Positions 1 through 8,091 of a stretch of DNA of 64,000 nt are shown one piece after another. Every line of letters begins with the position of its first letter. The first letter of the stretch is position 1. The position numbers were made by a program, and so were the translations under genes. The stretch lies in assembly GCA_015064355.1 (NCBI GenBank), contig SVSJ01000002.1, forward strand, positions 1 through 64,000. Reading direction: 5' to 3'. This DNA comes from Oscillospiraceae bacterium. Lineage in GTDB: Bacteria > Bacillota > Clostridia > Oscillospirales > CAG-272. The notes beneath the pieces are model-generated. The model was not told the DNA's origin. It made no database searches and saw only the letters and a program-made list of their open reading frames with translations.

Positions 1-11
1 GGGAGTATGAA

Positions 12-147
12 AAAGCCTTCCTCCGGGAGGAAGGGGGACCACGAAGTGGTGGAAGGAGCCCGCGTGAGTTTGAATATGTACTGATGTTACCGTAACGCAC
101 TCTCCCTCAGTCAGCTTCGCTGCCAGCTCCCTCCCGGAGGGAGCCTT
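12..147. repeat. Palindromic intergenic repeat, copy A
   Basis: About 135 bp with inverted ends: the left end reads CCTTCCTCCGGGAGGAAGG and the right end CTCCCTCCCGGAGGGAG, each itself a palindrome. Two small internal hairpins are visible, ACCAC-GAA-GTGGT and CAGC-TTC-GCTG. A second copy lies at 2792-2928, with changed but still paired stem bases (ACCGC/GCGGT). It has no coding capacity and looks like a non-autonomous MITE-like element. Repeats with such CCTCCGGGAGG ends are common in gut Clostridia (established knowledge). The rest of the first 354 bases holds only the promoter of the next gene. Confidence 0.8.
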
Positions 148-281
148 AGGTTTTGAAGTAGCAATCGTGTGTAGCCACAGTTGCTATGCTTGTTAATCTA
201 TATCGTTTTTAATAAGCAATATATAGTTGAATAATTATATTAAATTCGCTTGCAAAGCGAGTCACTTCTAATACGCAGTTA

Positions 282-310
282 TTGACCTGCACTGACGTAA
301 GGAGTATAAT
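282..310 (+). promoter_or_regulatory. Sigma-A promoter of the XRE regulator gene
   Basis: TTGACC (282-287), a 17-bp spacer and TATAAT (305-310), 45 bases before the start codon at 355. The ribosome site AAGGAG lies just before the start. Confidence 0.7.
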
Positions 311-354
311 ATGGTTGTCAGCTGATAAAATATTTGTAATAAGGAGATATCCTT

Positions 355-1350
355 ATGGAACTTAAATTGGGTACAATTATAAAAAAGCTTCGTACTGAGC
401 GAGGGATAACGCAAGAAGAACTCGCGAACAAAATGGGAGTTTCCTATCAAGCGGTTTCCAAGTGGGAAACAAACACAACCACACCGGACATCGCCATCCT
501 TCCGCAACTTGCATTGTTTTTCGGTGTCAGTATGGACGCATTGTTTTCTATGAATCAAGATGACTATATAGAAAGAATCAGCAAAATGATTCGTGACGAG
601 TATTCGATCACTCCCGAAAACTTTGTATGGGCTGAAAGGTATTTGAAGGGATTGCTTAGCGAAGAAAAACAAAATAATACTGCACGCACTCTACTTGTGG
701 AATTGTATGAGCATCGAGAAAACAGAGATTCGCTCGCAGGTGGACGTCTTTGCGAAGAAGGATTGCTTATCGAGCCATCCAATGTTGCTCTAATTGGCAA
801 ACTAACACGTATCAGAGAAAAGCGAAACGAATCAGATCGTCTCATAAAATTTCTTGAAACTCTATATTCAAAGAACATCCAAAATATTGCTGTAATCGAT
901 GCATTAATATCCGCTTACATTAAATATGGAAAGTATGATAATGCGACTAATTTGATGAGCTCATCGAAAAAAAGAGCTATTTTCGATGTTTATAAAGGAG
1001 ATATAGAGCTTGCATTTGGAAACAAAGAAAGTGCCAAAAGCATTTGGGCTTCCACTGCATTAGCCAATTATAATGACAGCCATCTTCTTTTTGAAATTGC
1101 AGAAAGATGCAACAAAATCAATGATACAGAAACTGCATTGAAATTATATCAGCAGTCCTATGAAGTTGCTCCTTCTCCTAAAGAAATGGATCCTCTGTAT
1201 GCACAGGCGTTTTTATATACCAACATTGGTATGAAGGAAAAGGCGATTCAAATGTGGGAGAATATTATAAAAGCTCTTGCCGATGACTATGGTATAAAAG
1301 ACAGTGAGTGTGTAGATTGGGCAAAAAGAGAAATCGAAAATTTAAGGTAG
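355..1350 (+). CDS. XRE-family transcriptional regulator with C-terminal helical (TPR-like) repeats
   Basis: A 331-residue predicted cytoplasmic DNA-binding protein. Residues 5-60 form a Cro/C1-type helix-turn-helix; TQEELANKMGVSYQAVSKWE carries the turn and recognition helix. The rest is all-helical, with alternating small and aromatic residues like TPR-type sensor domains, for example around residues 260-325. Such HTH-plus-TPR proteins often respond to a peptide or protein partner, but no partner gene is seen nearby. It is monocistronic, with its own promoter and a strong hairpin terminator. Target and signal are unknown. The antisense frames over it are shadows. Confidence 0.88.
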   Translation: MELKLGTIIKKLRTERGITQEELANKMGVSYQAVSKWETNTTTPDIAILPQLALFFGVSMDALFSMNQDDYIERISKMIRDEYSITPENFVWAERYLKGLLSEEKQNNTARTLLVELYEHRENRDSLAGGRLCEEGLLIEPSNVALIGKLTRIREKRNESDRLIKFLETLYSKNIQNIAVIDALISAYIKYGKYDNATNLMSSSKKRAIFDVYKGDIELAFGNKESAKSIWASTALANYNDSHLLFEIAERCNKINDTETALKLYQQSYEVAPSPKEMDPLYAQAFLYTNIGMKEKAIQMWENIIKALADDYGIKDSECVDWAKREIENLR

Positions 1351-1390
1351 TATGGCTTTGTTGTCTTAAACTAAGTCACTGCTTGTCAAG

Positions 1391-1430
1391 AAAAAAGGAC
1401 AGAGAGTGTAAAATCATTCTCTGTCCTTTT
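1391..1430. terminator. Bidirectional hairpin terminator
   Basis: GGACAGAGAGTG (1397-1408) pairs with CATTCTCTGTCC (1415-1426), flanked by A and T runs on both sides. It can end both the regulator transcript and the convergent small Cys-rich gene. Confidence 0.8.
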
Positions 1431-1498
1431 CCTCTCGGTAGGTACTATATCTTTTGAACTCGAAACTGTCCTTCAAAGTACCGCCCAGGCTTTTTTAT

Positions 1499-1678
1499 TT
1501 AGTTGCAGCCGCAGTCACAGCCGTTGCTTCTGTTGTAGCATCTGTCGTTATCATAACCGCAGTCGTTTCCGTTATTATCAAACAGACCGATCACGAAAAG
1601 GATCACGAAGATCCAGATGATCCAGGAGAAGTTGCCGCCCACTCTTGAATAGCCGCAGGAATTGCATCCGTTGTACAT
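1499..1678 (-). CDS. Small Cys/Gly-rich membrane peptide, YjcZ-like
   Basis: A 59-residue protein found by reading the minus strand. It starts MYNGCNSCGYSRVGG, continues with one hydrophobic segment (FSWIIWIFVILFVIGLF, residues 17-33) and ends in an Asn/Asp/Cys-rich tail, CDCGCN. The start is fixed by a near-perfect ribosome site, AAGGAGGTGA, complementary to 1685-1694 and 6 bases from the ATG. A Gly/Cys-rich head followed by one membrane helix matches the general plan of YjcZ/CotU-type small sporulation proteins of Firmicutes; that assignment is inference. A TATACT -10-like site lies at 1710-1715, but no clear -35. The plus-strand frame over the same bases is a shadow. Confidence 0.8.
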   Translation of the reverse strand: MYNGCNSCGYSRVGGNFSWIIWIFVILFVIGLFDNNGNDCGYDNDRCYNRSNGCDCGCN

Positions 1679-1760
1679 TGATTTTCACCTCCTTTCGCCT
1701 TGCCATAACAGTATATTCCACCCTCGACAGAATGTGACAGCCATAAAATTCTGATTCCTA

Positions 1761-1789
1761 TTGACATCCCGGGCGACAGGAGATAAAAT
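1761..1789 (+). promoter_or_regulatory. Promoter of the CYTH-domain gene
   Basis: TTGACA (1761-1766), 17-bp spacer, TAAAAT (1784-1789), about 30 bases ahead of the start codon. Confidence 0.65.
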
Positions 1790-1819
1790 TATAATATAAA
1801 CGAAATAACGGAGAAAAAC

Positions 1820-2323
1820 ATGGGTATTGAAACCGAAAGAAAATTTCTAATAGAGCTTCCGGACCTTGGTTTTGTGTCATCAATGGAGGGTTGTCGGGTC
1901 CGCGAGATCGTTCAGACATACCTGAAGGATGAGCGTGGCACAGGAGCGGAAAGACGTGTGCGAAAGATCACCGAAGGCGAAAATATAACCTACGTGTTCA
2001 CAAGAAAAGAACATGTTACGAAAATGAGCCGCATTGAAGACGAGCGCGAGATCAGCCCCGATGAATACACCCGCCTTTACACCGAGGCAAAATCGGAGCT
2101 AAAAAAGACCAGATACGCCTTTCCCTTTGGCGAGCGTATCGTGGAGATCGACGTGTACCCCTACGAGATCGGCGGGGATGCAATGAACGGCAAGGCAGTC
2201 CTTGAAGTGGAGCTGGAATCAGAAGACGAGGCAATAGACCTGCCTGAATTCGTGAAGGTGATCCGCGAGTTGACCGGCACCGGCGAGTTCTCAAATAAGA
2301 AATTGGCAAAGAAGATTAAATAA
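1820..2323 (+). CDS. CYTH-domain protein (triphosphate tunnel metalloenzyme)
   Basis: 167 residues, one domain. The CYTH signature ExExK is present as E4-x-E6-x-K8 in ETERKF. Alternating charged strands follow (RRVRKITEG, YVFTRKE, VEIDVYPYE, AVLEVELE), as expected for a beta-tunnel binding triphosphate and divalent metal. Family members hydrolyse inorganic triphosphate or thiamine triphosphate, and some make cAMP; the sequence does not decide between these. It has its own promoter and a terminator downstream, so it is probably monocistronic. Confidence 0.85.
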   Translation: MGIETERKFLIELPDLGFVSSMEGCRVREIVQTYLKDERGTGAERRVRKITEGENITYVFTRKEHVTKMSRIEDEREISPDEYTRLYTEAKSELKKTRYAFPFGERIVEIDVYPYEIGGDAMNGKAVLEVELESEDEAIDLPEFVKVIRELTGTGEFSNKKLAKKIK

Positions 2324-2378
2324 TAAAAAACCTCCGATTTCTCTGTTGCCCTTAACGGAGAATTTCCAGGCAAAAGAT

Positions 2379-2415
2379 TTCGGCAGAGAACTTGTTTTCT
2401 CTGCCGAATTGTTTT
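2379..2415 (+). terminator. Hairpin terminator after the CYTH gene
   Basis: TTCGGCAGAGAA (2379-2390) pairs perfectly with TTCTCTGCCGAA (2397-2408), followed by TTGTTTT. The next gene's -35 lies in its loop. Confidence 0.8.
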
Positions 2416-2420
2416 ATAAT
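2392..2420 (+). promoter_or_regulatory. Promoter of the DUF559 gene, nested in the terminator
   Basis: TTGTTT (2392-2397), 17-bp spacer, TATAAT (2415-2420). The -35 lies in the loop and 3' arm of the preceding terminator hairpin. A ribosome site, GGAGGAG, precedes the ATG at 2450. Confidence 0.55.
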
Positions 2421-2449
2421 GAAAACGATAAAACTTTGGAGGAGTAAGT

Positions 2450-2827
2450 ATGTCGCTTGATTACAACGAAAAGAATATTACTCTTGCAAAAAATCTTCGT
2501 AAAAATGCAACACCGCAGGAAAATCATTTGTGGTATAATTTCCTATCAAAATATGAAATCAGATTTCAAAGGCAAAAAGCCATAGACAATTTTATTGCAG
2601 ATTTTTACTGCCACAAAGCCAAACTGATCATAGAAATTGATGGGTCACAGCATTATACCGAAGAAGGCAGACAAAAGGATGAATTTCGTACTGAAATCCT
2701 TGAAGGATATGATCTGAAGGTCATACGGTTTACAAACCGTCAAATCAACACAAATTTTTCGGGTGTCTGCGAGTATATAGATTCCGCCGTGAAAGCCTCC
2801 CTCCGAGAGGGAGGGGGACCGCGTTAG
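2450..2827 (+). CDS. DUF559 (endonuclease-like) protein with a repeat-encoded C-terminus
   Basis: 125 residues. The region from about residue 10 to 110 matches the DUF559 plan: ENHLWYNFL, then RFQRQKAIDNFIADFYC, then LIIEIDGSQHY, then IRFTN. This is a PD-(D/E)xK-like core related to Vsr mismatch endonucleases, with D and E in FIADF and IIEIDG as candidate catalytic residues (family knowledge). Cellular role is unknown. The last 12 or so codons and the TAG stop lie inside palindromic repeat copy B (from 2792), so the native C-terminus was replaced or extended by repeat sequence. The enzyme core is intact, so it may still work. Confidence 0.82.
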   Translation: MSLDYNEKNITLAKNLRKNATPQENHLWYNFLSKYEIRFQRQKAIDNFIADFYCHKAKLIIEIDGSQHYTEEGRQKDEFRTEILEGYDLKVIRFTNRQINTNFSGVCEYIDSAVKASLREGGGPR

Positions 2828-2928
2828 CGGTGGAAGGAGCCTGCGCGACTTTGGGTTTGAATTAGCTTTATTGTAACGCGCTCTCCCTCAGTCACCTTCG
2901 GCGCCAGCTCCCTCCCGGAGGGAGCCTT
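2792..2928. repeat. Palindromic intergenic repeat, copy B
   Basis: 137 bp, the same architecture as copy A at 12-147: outer palindromes CCTCCCTCCGAGAGGGAGG and CTCCCTCCCGGAGGGAG, and inner stems ACCGC-GTTA-GCGGT and CACC-TTC-GGCG. Between the copies the internal stems differ at paired positions but stay paired. It overlaps the 3' end of the DUF559 gene. Confidence 0.8.
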
Positions 2929-3044
2929 TGGACGCGCCCGTGTATCTTTAGGGGTATGGGCTTTGCCCGAAGCCTTTTGTAATACAAATGCAAAACTGGC
3001 GATAAAACGGAACGATTAAAAAGAATTTGCTGGGGGTGTCTATT

Positions 3045-3722
3045 ATGCTTTTCAAACATCCATTTTTGAATCTTAATATAGGTCTTGTTAAAGAGAATTT
3101 TGTGATAGCAAAAAAAGATGACAAAAAAATTTGGAAAGCAAGAGGTTTCAAGAAAATTCGTAAATATCCCATATTCAGATACAAGCCTAATTCTTCTGAA
3201 ATTATTATGTTGGGCGTTCCGTTGAGTATTGAAGCATTTGGAAATGAAGTGTTGAAAAACAGCCACATTGTTGATGTATGTACTTACTGCGGTACTTATG
3301 GAATGGGCGGCCCAGGCTTTTTCGGGCTGAAATTGCAGGGAGAATATGGCACAAGGTGGTTGACTTACTGTATATGGTCAGCAGGCGAGCACATTTTGTT
3401 TGACGATCATGTTTTGGAATGCCATCCGGATTATGCAGAAAAATATGCTCCGTTAATCGTATTTGACGATTACGCAAACAGCCTTGAAAAGTTTAAAGAA
3501 TTGCTGTCCGACATGACAATCAAGGAGGTGGCATTATCACAAGAAAGCATCGAGATTATGCTTGTTGACAGCTATGACAAATTGCATTACATAAAGTCCT
3601 ATAAATGCTCGGATCAATTCCCCGAACAGGGCGGTACGGGCAAGAAACGAAATTCCTTTGAAGACGGAAAAATGAGCGATTATTGGCTTGTCACCTACGA
3701 CGAAACGCATTTGAAAGTATAA
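3045..3722 (+). CDS. Hypothetical protein
   Basis: 225 residues, not recognised. The ATG at 3045 is preferred to an in-frame TTG at 3027 because GGGGGTG lies 6 bases upstream of the ATG. No signal peptide or clear membrane segment. Visible features are a cysteine- and glycine-rich stretch around residues 82-100 (CTYCGTYGMGGPGFFG), several aromatic strand-like segments and a hydrophilic C-terminus. It lies between repeat copy B and a strong terminator, isolated from other genes. It could be a small immunity-like or accessory protein, but nothing here proves that. Confidence 0.6.
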   Translation: MLFKHPFLNLNIGLVKENFVIAKKDDKKIWKARGFKKIRKYPIFRYKPNSSEIIMLGVPLSIEAFGNEVLKNSHIVDVCTYCGTYGMGGPGFFGLKLQGEYGTRWLTYCIWSAGEHILFDDHVLECHPDYAEKYAPLIVFDDYANSLEKFKELLSDMTIKEVALSQESIEIMLVDSYDKLHYIKSYKCSDQFPEQGGTGKKRNSFEDGKMSDYWLVTYDETHLKV

Positions 3723-3761
3723 AAACAAGATGTGTTCCAACTCATATTACAGAACAAACAC

Positions 3762-3801
3762 CCCCGACAGACGTTTTAAAAAATCTGTCGGGGTTATCTC
3801 T
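3762..3801 (+). terminator. Hairpin terminator after the hypothetical gene
   Basis: CCCCGACAGA (3762-3771) pairs perfectly with TCTGTCGGGG (3784-3793), followed by a T-rich tract. Confidence 0.75.
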
Positions 3802-3832
3802 TTGTTTTCTGCGGATCAAATACTGCTTATCC

Positions 3833-3880
3833 GTAGGGGCGTTCTTTGAACACCTGCGGGCGAACATAGTTCGCCCCTAC
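3833..3880. repeat. Small palindromic repeat (GTAGGGGCG type)
   Basis: Outer arms GTAGGGGCG and CGCCCCTAC enclose a perfect inner hairpin, GGGCGAAC-ATA-GTTCGCCC (3858-3876). Palindromes starting GTAGGGGC are a frequent intergenic repeat in clostridial genomes. Related GTAGGGGA elements occur at 57840 and 58581. Confidence 0.6.
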
Positions 3881-3961
3881 CGTGTATTGGTGAAAGATTT
3901 TGTGATTTCTCCGATAAGGACATCACGCTTTTGTGTCGGAGGCTTTTGTTTTGTTGTGTAT

Positions 3962-4375
3962 TCAATCTGTTGAGCAAGAGTACCAATTAGAGTCAAGTTC
4001 AACTACGTTAACAAAATCAGGACTTGGATCATACGCCGAAACATCTATATAATTCTCATGCGCAATCTCATCGGTTACATAGATGTAGCCTTTGGATGAC
4101 TCAAGTATTCCGCGAAAGGAATAAAAGTATATAGCCGTTTGTCCGTCAAACTCAACGAGCAGGCATTCTCCTGAATCAGACAGCTTTTTCATTTCATCAG
4201 GCAGAACAACCAAACCGTTGCTTTGTACTGCGAGATCTCCGTTTTTTATCATTCCTGCCACCGATTCTCTTTGCGCCTTCAGCCTGTCAAATCCGTTTCC
4301 GTTGCATAAAACAATGCACAGAATCGCAGTTAACGCAAGAACGACGGCAACGCAAATAACTATTACTTTTTTCAT
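3962..4375 (-). CDS. Small membrane-anchored protein of unknown function
   Basis: 137 residues. Residues 3-25 (KVIVICVAVVLALTAILCIV) form an uncleaved signal anchor or signal peptide; the rest is an acidic extracytoplasmic domain. No lipobox is convincing. It is the last gene of the minus-strand nucleoside operon, 36 bases after deoD, with ribosome site AAGGAG. No family is recognised. Its position suggests co-expression with salvage enzymes, not a defined role. Confidence 0.65.
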   Translation of the reverse strand: MKKVIVICVAVVLALTAILCIVLCNGNGFDRLKAQRESVAGMIKNGDLAVQSNGLVVLPDEMKKLSDSGECLLVEFDGQTAIYFYSFRGILESSKGYIYVTDEIAHENYIDVSAYDPSPDFVNVVELDSNWYSCSTD

Positions 4376-4411
4376 GTCAATCGCTCCTTACCGGCAGAAA
4401 GAATTTTCGAC

Positions 4412-5122
4412 TTACACCCTATACGCCACTTCAAGGGCGGTTTCCATCATTGCGGTAAAGGTGGTCTGTCTTTCCTCCGCTGTGGTTTCCTCACCTGTGA
4501 GAATGTGGTCGGAGATGGTGCAGATCGCAAGAGCGTTCTTTCTGAGCTTTGCTGCGTTCATATACAGCGCCGCTGCTTCCATCTCAATTGCCATAACGTT
4601 CATCTTGCTCCACTTTGCTGTTGCATCCACGTCGTCATTATAGAACGTGTCAGAGGAGAGGAGATTGCCCACGTGGTAAGTAAGCTTCAACTCTTCCGCC
4701 ACGTTAACCGCGGTAGACAAAAGCTTATAAGACGCGATGGGTGCGAACGTGCCGGGAAGCTTGTACTGGGATGCATAATTGGAGTTTGTGCAAGCACCCA
4801 TACCGAACACCAGGTCACGAACATGGATGTTCGGGTTAATAGAGCCGGCAGAGCCGATTCTGATAATGTTGTCAACGTCGTACATTGAGAAAAGCTCGTA
4901 GGAATAGATACCCATGGAAGGCATACCCATACCGCTTGCCATAACGGAAACGGTCTTGCCCTTGTATTCGCCTGTATATCCGCCGATACCGCGAACATTG
5001 TTCACGAGGCGGGCGTTTGTAAGGAATGTTTCCGCAACGAATTTAGCGCGAAGTGGGTCGCCGGGCATAAGAACGGTTTTACCGAAATCGCCTACTGCCG
5101 CGGAATTGTGAGGTGTACCCAT
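4412..5122 (-). CDS. deoD: Purine nucleoside phosphorylase, DeoD type
   Basis: 236 residues, close to the 239 of E. coli DeoD. It phosphorolyses purine (deoxy)nucleosides to base plus (deoxy)ribose-1-phosphate. Visible family motifs are TPHN at the N-terminus, GDFGKTVLMPGDPLRAK, GMGMPS, RIGSAG, VEMEAAA-like IEMEAAALY and the active-site SDH in CTISDHILTGE. It lies in the operon tdk - hydrolase - deoC - DUF362 - deoD, which fits deoxynucleoside breakdown. A phosphopentomutase (deoB), needed to link it to deoC, is not in the window. Strong ribosome site AAAGGAG. Confidence 0.96.
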   Translation of the reverse strand: MGTPHNSAAVGDFGKTVLMPGDPLRAKFVAETFLTNARLVNNVRGIGGYTGEYKGKTVSVMASGMGMPSMGIYSYELFSMYDVDNIIRIGSAGSINPNIHVRDLVFGMGACTNSNYASQYKLPGTFAPIASYKLLSTAVNVAEELKLTYHVGNLLSSDTFYNDDVDATAKWSKMNVMAIEMEAAALYMNAAKLRKNALAICTISDHILTGEETTAEERQTTFTAMMETALEVAYRV

Positions 5123-5146
5123 AATATTTCTCCTTTAGTTTAGTCT

Positions 5147-6010
5147 TTATAGTTCGATGAGCTCATATTCTCTTGAGCCGTATCCCAGTTTTGCCGCCGC
5201 TTCAATGGTGTGGATACCGTTGCGGCTCTCGATCCTCTCAATAAGATGAGGCTTGCCGGGATCGTCACTTGCGTAAACAAGGTCAAGGCACGCCTGGTCA
5301 ATCGCGATAGGATCAGTAGACACAAGAATACCGATGTCCGCCATACAGGGGTCTTCCGCAACAGCACAGCAGTCGCAGTCAACGCTCATATTTTTCATAA
5401 CGTTAACGTACAAGATCTTGCCGCCCAGGTATTCGATAACGGAGCCTGCGGCGTCAGCCATTGATTCGAGGAAATGATCCCCGGGTGCTGTCCAGAAATT
5501 CTTGGGGTCACCAGCGCCGTGGATGAACTCCTTGCCGTAGGAGGACGCCAAGCCGATTGAAAGCTGCTTCAGCGCACCGCCGTACCCGCCCATAGGATGA
5601 CCCTTGAAGTGGGACAGCACCAGCATGGAATCATAGTTTGCAATGTTTTTGCCAACGTAGTTTTTCTTGATTCTGTAGCCATTCGGGATGTCGAGCTCAA
5701 GATCGGGGCCCTCGCCGTCGAGAATGTCCACGTCAAAATACTCGCTCCAACCGTGTTCCTTCATAAGCTCTATGTGACGCTCGGTAATATTGCGTGCGCC
5801 GTCGTAAGCTGTGTTGCACTCAACGACCGTTCCGTTTACATATTCAACAACCGGCTTCCAGAAATCGGGGGTGAGGAAGTTCTGGTTTCCCTTCTCACCG
5901 GAATGAACCTTTACGGCCACCTTGCCGGGCAGGTCAAACTCTGCTTTTTTAACTAGTTCGAGAACGGTCTCGGGAGTAATACTACGAGAAAAATATACCT
6001 TTGCGCTCAT
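5147..6010 (-). CDS. DUF362 domain protein
   Basis: 287 residues. It matches the DUF362 plan: N-terminal VYFSRSITPE, KVHSGEKGN, a central HFKGHPMGGYGGALKQLSIG, and a C-terminal STDPIAIDQACLDLV. Many homologues end with a 4Fe-4S ferredoxin domain, which is absent here; a Cys cluster, CDCC...C, remains near residue 215. Its biochemical role is unknown. It lies between deoC and deoD with 12- and 24-base gaps, so it is co-transcribed with deoxynucleoside catabolism. Ribosome site AGGAGG sets the start. Confidence 0.85.
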   Translation of the reverse strand: MSAKVYFSRSITPETVLELVKKAEFDLPGKVAVKVHSGEKGNQNFLTPDFWKPVVEYVNGTVVECNTAYDGARNITERHIELMKEHGWSEYFDVDILDGEGPDLELDIPNGYRIKKNYVGKNIANYDSMLVLSHFKGHPMGGYGGALKQLSIGLASSYGKEFIHGAGDPKNFWTAPGDHFLESMADAAGSVIEYLGGKILYVNVMKNMSVDCDCCAVAEDPCMADIGILVSTDPIAIDQACLDLVYASDDPGKPHLIERIESRNGIHTIEAAAKLGYGSREYELIEL

Positions 6011-6022
6011 TTTCTCCTCCTA

Positions 6023-6703
6023 TTAATAACCACTCTGGTTCGGGTCAGCCTTAACGATCTTTACGATGCGGCTTGTTCCGAGGCGGGACGCACCAAGCTC
6101 AATGAACTTTTCCGCGTCAGCAATAGAGGAAATACCGCCCGCTGCCTTGATCTTAACGTGAGGTGCCACGTGATCAGCGAACAGCTTGATGTCGTCAAAT
6201 GTTGCGCCGCCTGTTGAGAAGCCGGTGGAAGTCTTGATGAAATCCGCACCGGACTCGGACACGATCTCGCACATCTTGATCTTTTCTTCGTCAGTAAGGA
6301 GACAAGTCTCGATGATAACTTTGAGGATCTTGCCGGGAGCTGTTTCGTCCATAGCGCCGCGGATCGCCTTAATCTCGTTAAGGAGGAGATCGTGCTTGCC
6401 GTCCTTGAGCCAGCCAACGTTAATTACCATATCAACTTCTTCCGCACCCTGTGCAACAGCAAACGCAGCCTCAAAGCACTTTGCTTCAGTGGTGCTGTAA
6501 CCATTCGGGAATCCGATTACTGTGCAGATAGCCAGCTTGCCGTCTACGTATTCAACTGCATCCTTAACGTAAGATGCGGGAATACAAACGGATGCTGTGC
6601 CATACTTGATACCGTCGTCGCAGATAGCCTGGATCTGTTCCCAGGTAGCGTCAACTGCGAGAAGTGTGTGGTCAACCTTTGAGAGAATGTCTTTGATATC
6701 CAT
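6023..6703 (-). CDS. deoC: Deoxyribose-phosphate aldolase
   Basis: 226 residues. It cleaves 2-deoxyribose-5-phosphate to glyceraldehyde-3-phosphate and acetaldehyde. The class I aldolase Schiff-base lysine is in DFIKTSTGF, with the second lysine in VKIKAAGGI; the N-terminal VDHTLL and [10 protein letters not shown] motifs are typical. The length is normal for the short clostridial and Bacillus form. It is third in the tdk operon, with ribosome site AGGAGG. Confidence 0.96.
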   Translation of the reverse strand: MDIKDILSKVDHTLLAVDATWEQIQAICDDGIKYGTASVCIPASYVKDAVEYVDGKLAICTVIGFPNGYSTTEAKCFEAAFAVAQGAEEVDMVINVGWLKDGKHDLLLNEIKAIRGAMDETAPGKILKVIIETCLLTDEEKIKMCEIVSESGADFIKTSTGFSTGGATFDDIKLFADHVAPHVKIKAAGGISSIADAEKFIELGASRLGTSRIVKIVKADPNQSGY

Positions 6704-6722
6704 AGTATATCCTCCTGTATAT

Positions 6723-7475
6723 TTAAGCTTTTGAATTATTTTCTATAAAATCAGCAAGGGGTGTTGGTTCCTCAAGCCCGTGGGGGTGATGTCCGCATCC
6801 ATTTCGGCATACGGAGAAGAATGGCAGATCTGTTTTTCTGTATTCTTCTTCAAGGAGAATGCCATTTTCCTCATATGGAACAATAGTGTCCTCGTCTCCG
6901 TAAAGTAGCGCAAGCGGCAGCTTTGCTTTCATTATCTCCGGAATTTTGTCAAGGGGATGATTTCGATAAGTTAAAAGCTCAGACAAAGTTACGGGATGCG
7001 CTGAAGTAAACTCCTGCCACACGTCTTCCCCGCCGTATCTGTCTCCAACACCGAATCCCATAGGGCAACTGAGGAAATTCATAACCGGTGCGTCAAGATA
7101 CAACACGGAAACGTATTCCGGATGTCTCGCCGCAAAGTAGACGGAACAAAGTCCGCCGCAGCTCATACCTATGCACGCAAATTTTCTCTCCAGCCCGTGT
7201 TCTTCTGCCATATAGTCGGCAAATCTTGCCTTTCGGTCAGAGTCGGAGTCCGTACCCCAGCGGTTGTCGTTTTCTAGATAGCAAAGGTGCCAGCCGCGTC
7301 TTACAAGCTCAAGCTCAAGATTCGGGAATGCATCAAAATACTCCATTTTCAGCATCCACCTTCCCTGCTCGTCCGCCGTACCCGGAAAAACTATCACCGC
7401 AGACTTACCCTCAAATGTAAAGTCAGCTCGTCTGAATCCGTGATATTCTGAATATGTATACTCTATTCTGCTCAT
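6723..7475 (-). CDS. Alpha/beta hydrolase
   Basis: 250 residues, predicted cytoplasmic. The nucleophile elbow is GMSCGG (Ser about 104); the acid is likely the Asp in YGDEDTIVP and the histidine is in NGCGHHPHG near residue 230, completing a serine-hydrolase triad. The substrate is unknown; carboxylesterase-like activity is likely from the family. It starts 2 bases after the tdk stop with no strong ribosome site, which suggests translational coupling to tdk. Confidence 0.82.
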   Translation of the reverse strand: MSRIEYTYSEYHGFRRADFTFEGKSAVIVFPGTADEQGRWMLKMEYFDAFPNLELELVRRGWHLCYLENDNRWGTDSDSDRKARFADYMAEEHGLERKFACIGMSCGGLCSVYFAARHPEYVSVLYLDAPVMNFLSCPMGFGVGDRYGGEDVWQEFTSAHPVTLSELLTYRNHPLDKIPEIMKAKLPLALLYGDEDTIVPYEENGILLEEEYRKTDLPFFSVCRNGCGHHPHGLEEPTPLADFIENNSKA

Positions 7476-7477
7476 TT

Positions 7478-8062
7478 TTACTTAACAACGCTCTGCTCGC
7501 GGATAGCCTTTTTCCAGCAGCGGTGGCACATTGCAACGTAGCTCTCGTTACCGCCAAGCATAACCTGTGAGCCTTCGGTGATAACCTTTCCTTCGGGGGA
7601 GATACGGGCGTTAACTACAGCCTTGGAGCCGCAGGAGCAGATTGTCTTGATCTCCGTGATAGAGTCAGCAAGCTCGAGAAGCCTCTGGCTACCGGGGAAT
7701 GTGTGTGTAAGGAAGTCTGTGCGGAGACCGAAACAGAGAACGGGAATGTTCAGCTCGTCCACAATGTCGCGAAGCTGGTCGATCTGCTCGGGAGTAAAGA
7801 AATTCGCCTCATCGGTAATGATTACGTCCGTGTGTCCGTGGCGGTCAAATTCCTCTCTGATATTTGTGTCGGGGGCAATAATGTGCGCCTTTTCAGCGAG
7901 TCCGATACGGGATTTGATAATATCCGCGCCGTCTCTTGTGTCAGCTGAGGGCTTAATGAGCCACACTGTCATATTCCGCTCTTCATAATTAAACTTGGTG
8001 ATAAGCGCCTGTGCGGTTTTTGACGAGCCCATAGCTCCGTATTTGAAATATAACTTTGCCAT
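7478..8062 (-). CDS. tdk: Thymidine kinase
   Basis: 194 residues, type II thymidine kinase. It phosphorylates thymidine (and deoxyuridine) with ATP. The P-loop is GAMGSSKT at residues 9-16, the clostridial variant of GPMFSGKS. The DEANFF segment holds the catalytic Glu, and the structural zinc site is CSCG...CHRC. First gene of the six-gene minus-strand nucleoside operon, with its own promoter and GGAG ribosome site. Confidence 0.96.
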   Translation of the reverse strand: MAKLYFKYGAMGSSKTAQALITKFNYEERNMTVWLIKPSADTRDGADIIKSRIGLAEKAHIIAPDTNIREEFDRHGHTDVIITDEANFFTPEQIDQLRDIVDELNIPVLCFGLRTDFLTHTFPGSQRLLELADSITEIKTICSCGSKAVVNARISPEGKVITEGSQVMLGGNESYVAMCHRCWKKAIREQSVVK

Positions 8063-8091
8063 ACTGTACTCCGTTATTATGTGTTAATATT

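Noticed and set aside
1454-1648. Plus-strand 64-codon frame rich in Val and Ala
   Set aside because: Shadow of the minus-strand Cys-rich peptide, which has the ribosome site.
3683-3973. A 96-codon plus-strand frame after the hypothetical gene
   Set aside because: Runs through the gene's end, its terminator and a palindromic repeat; no ribosome site or recognisable product.
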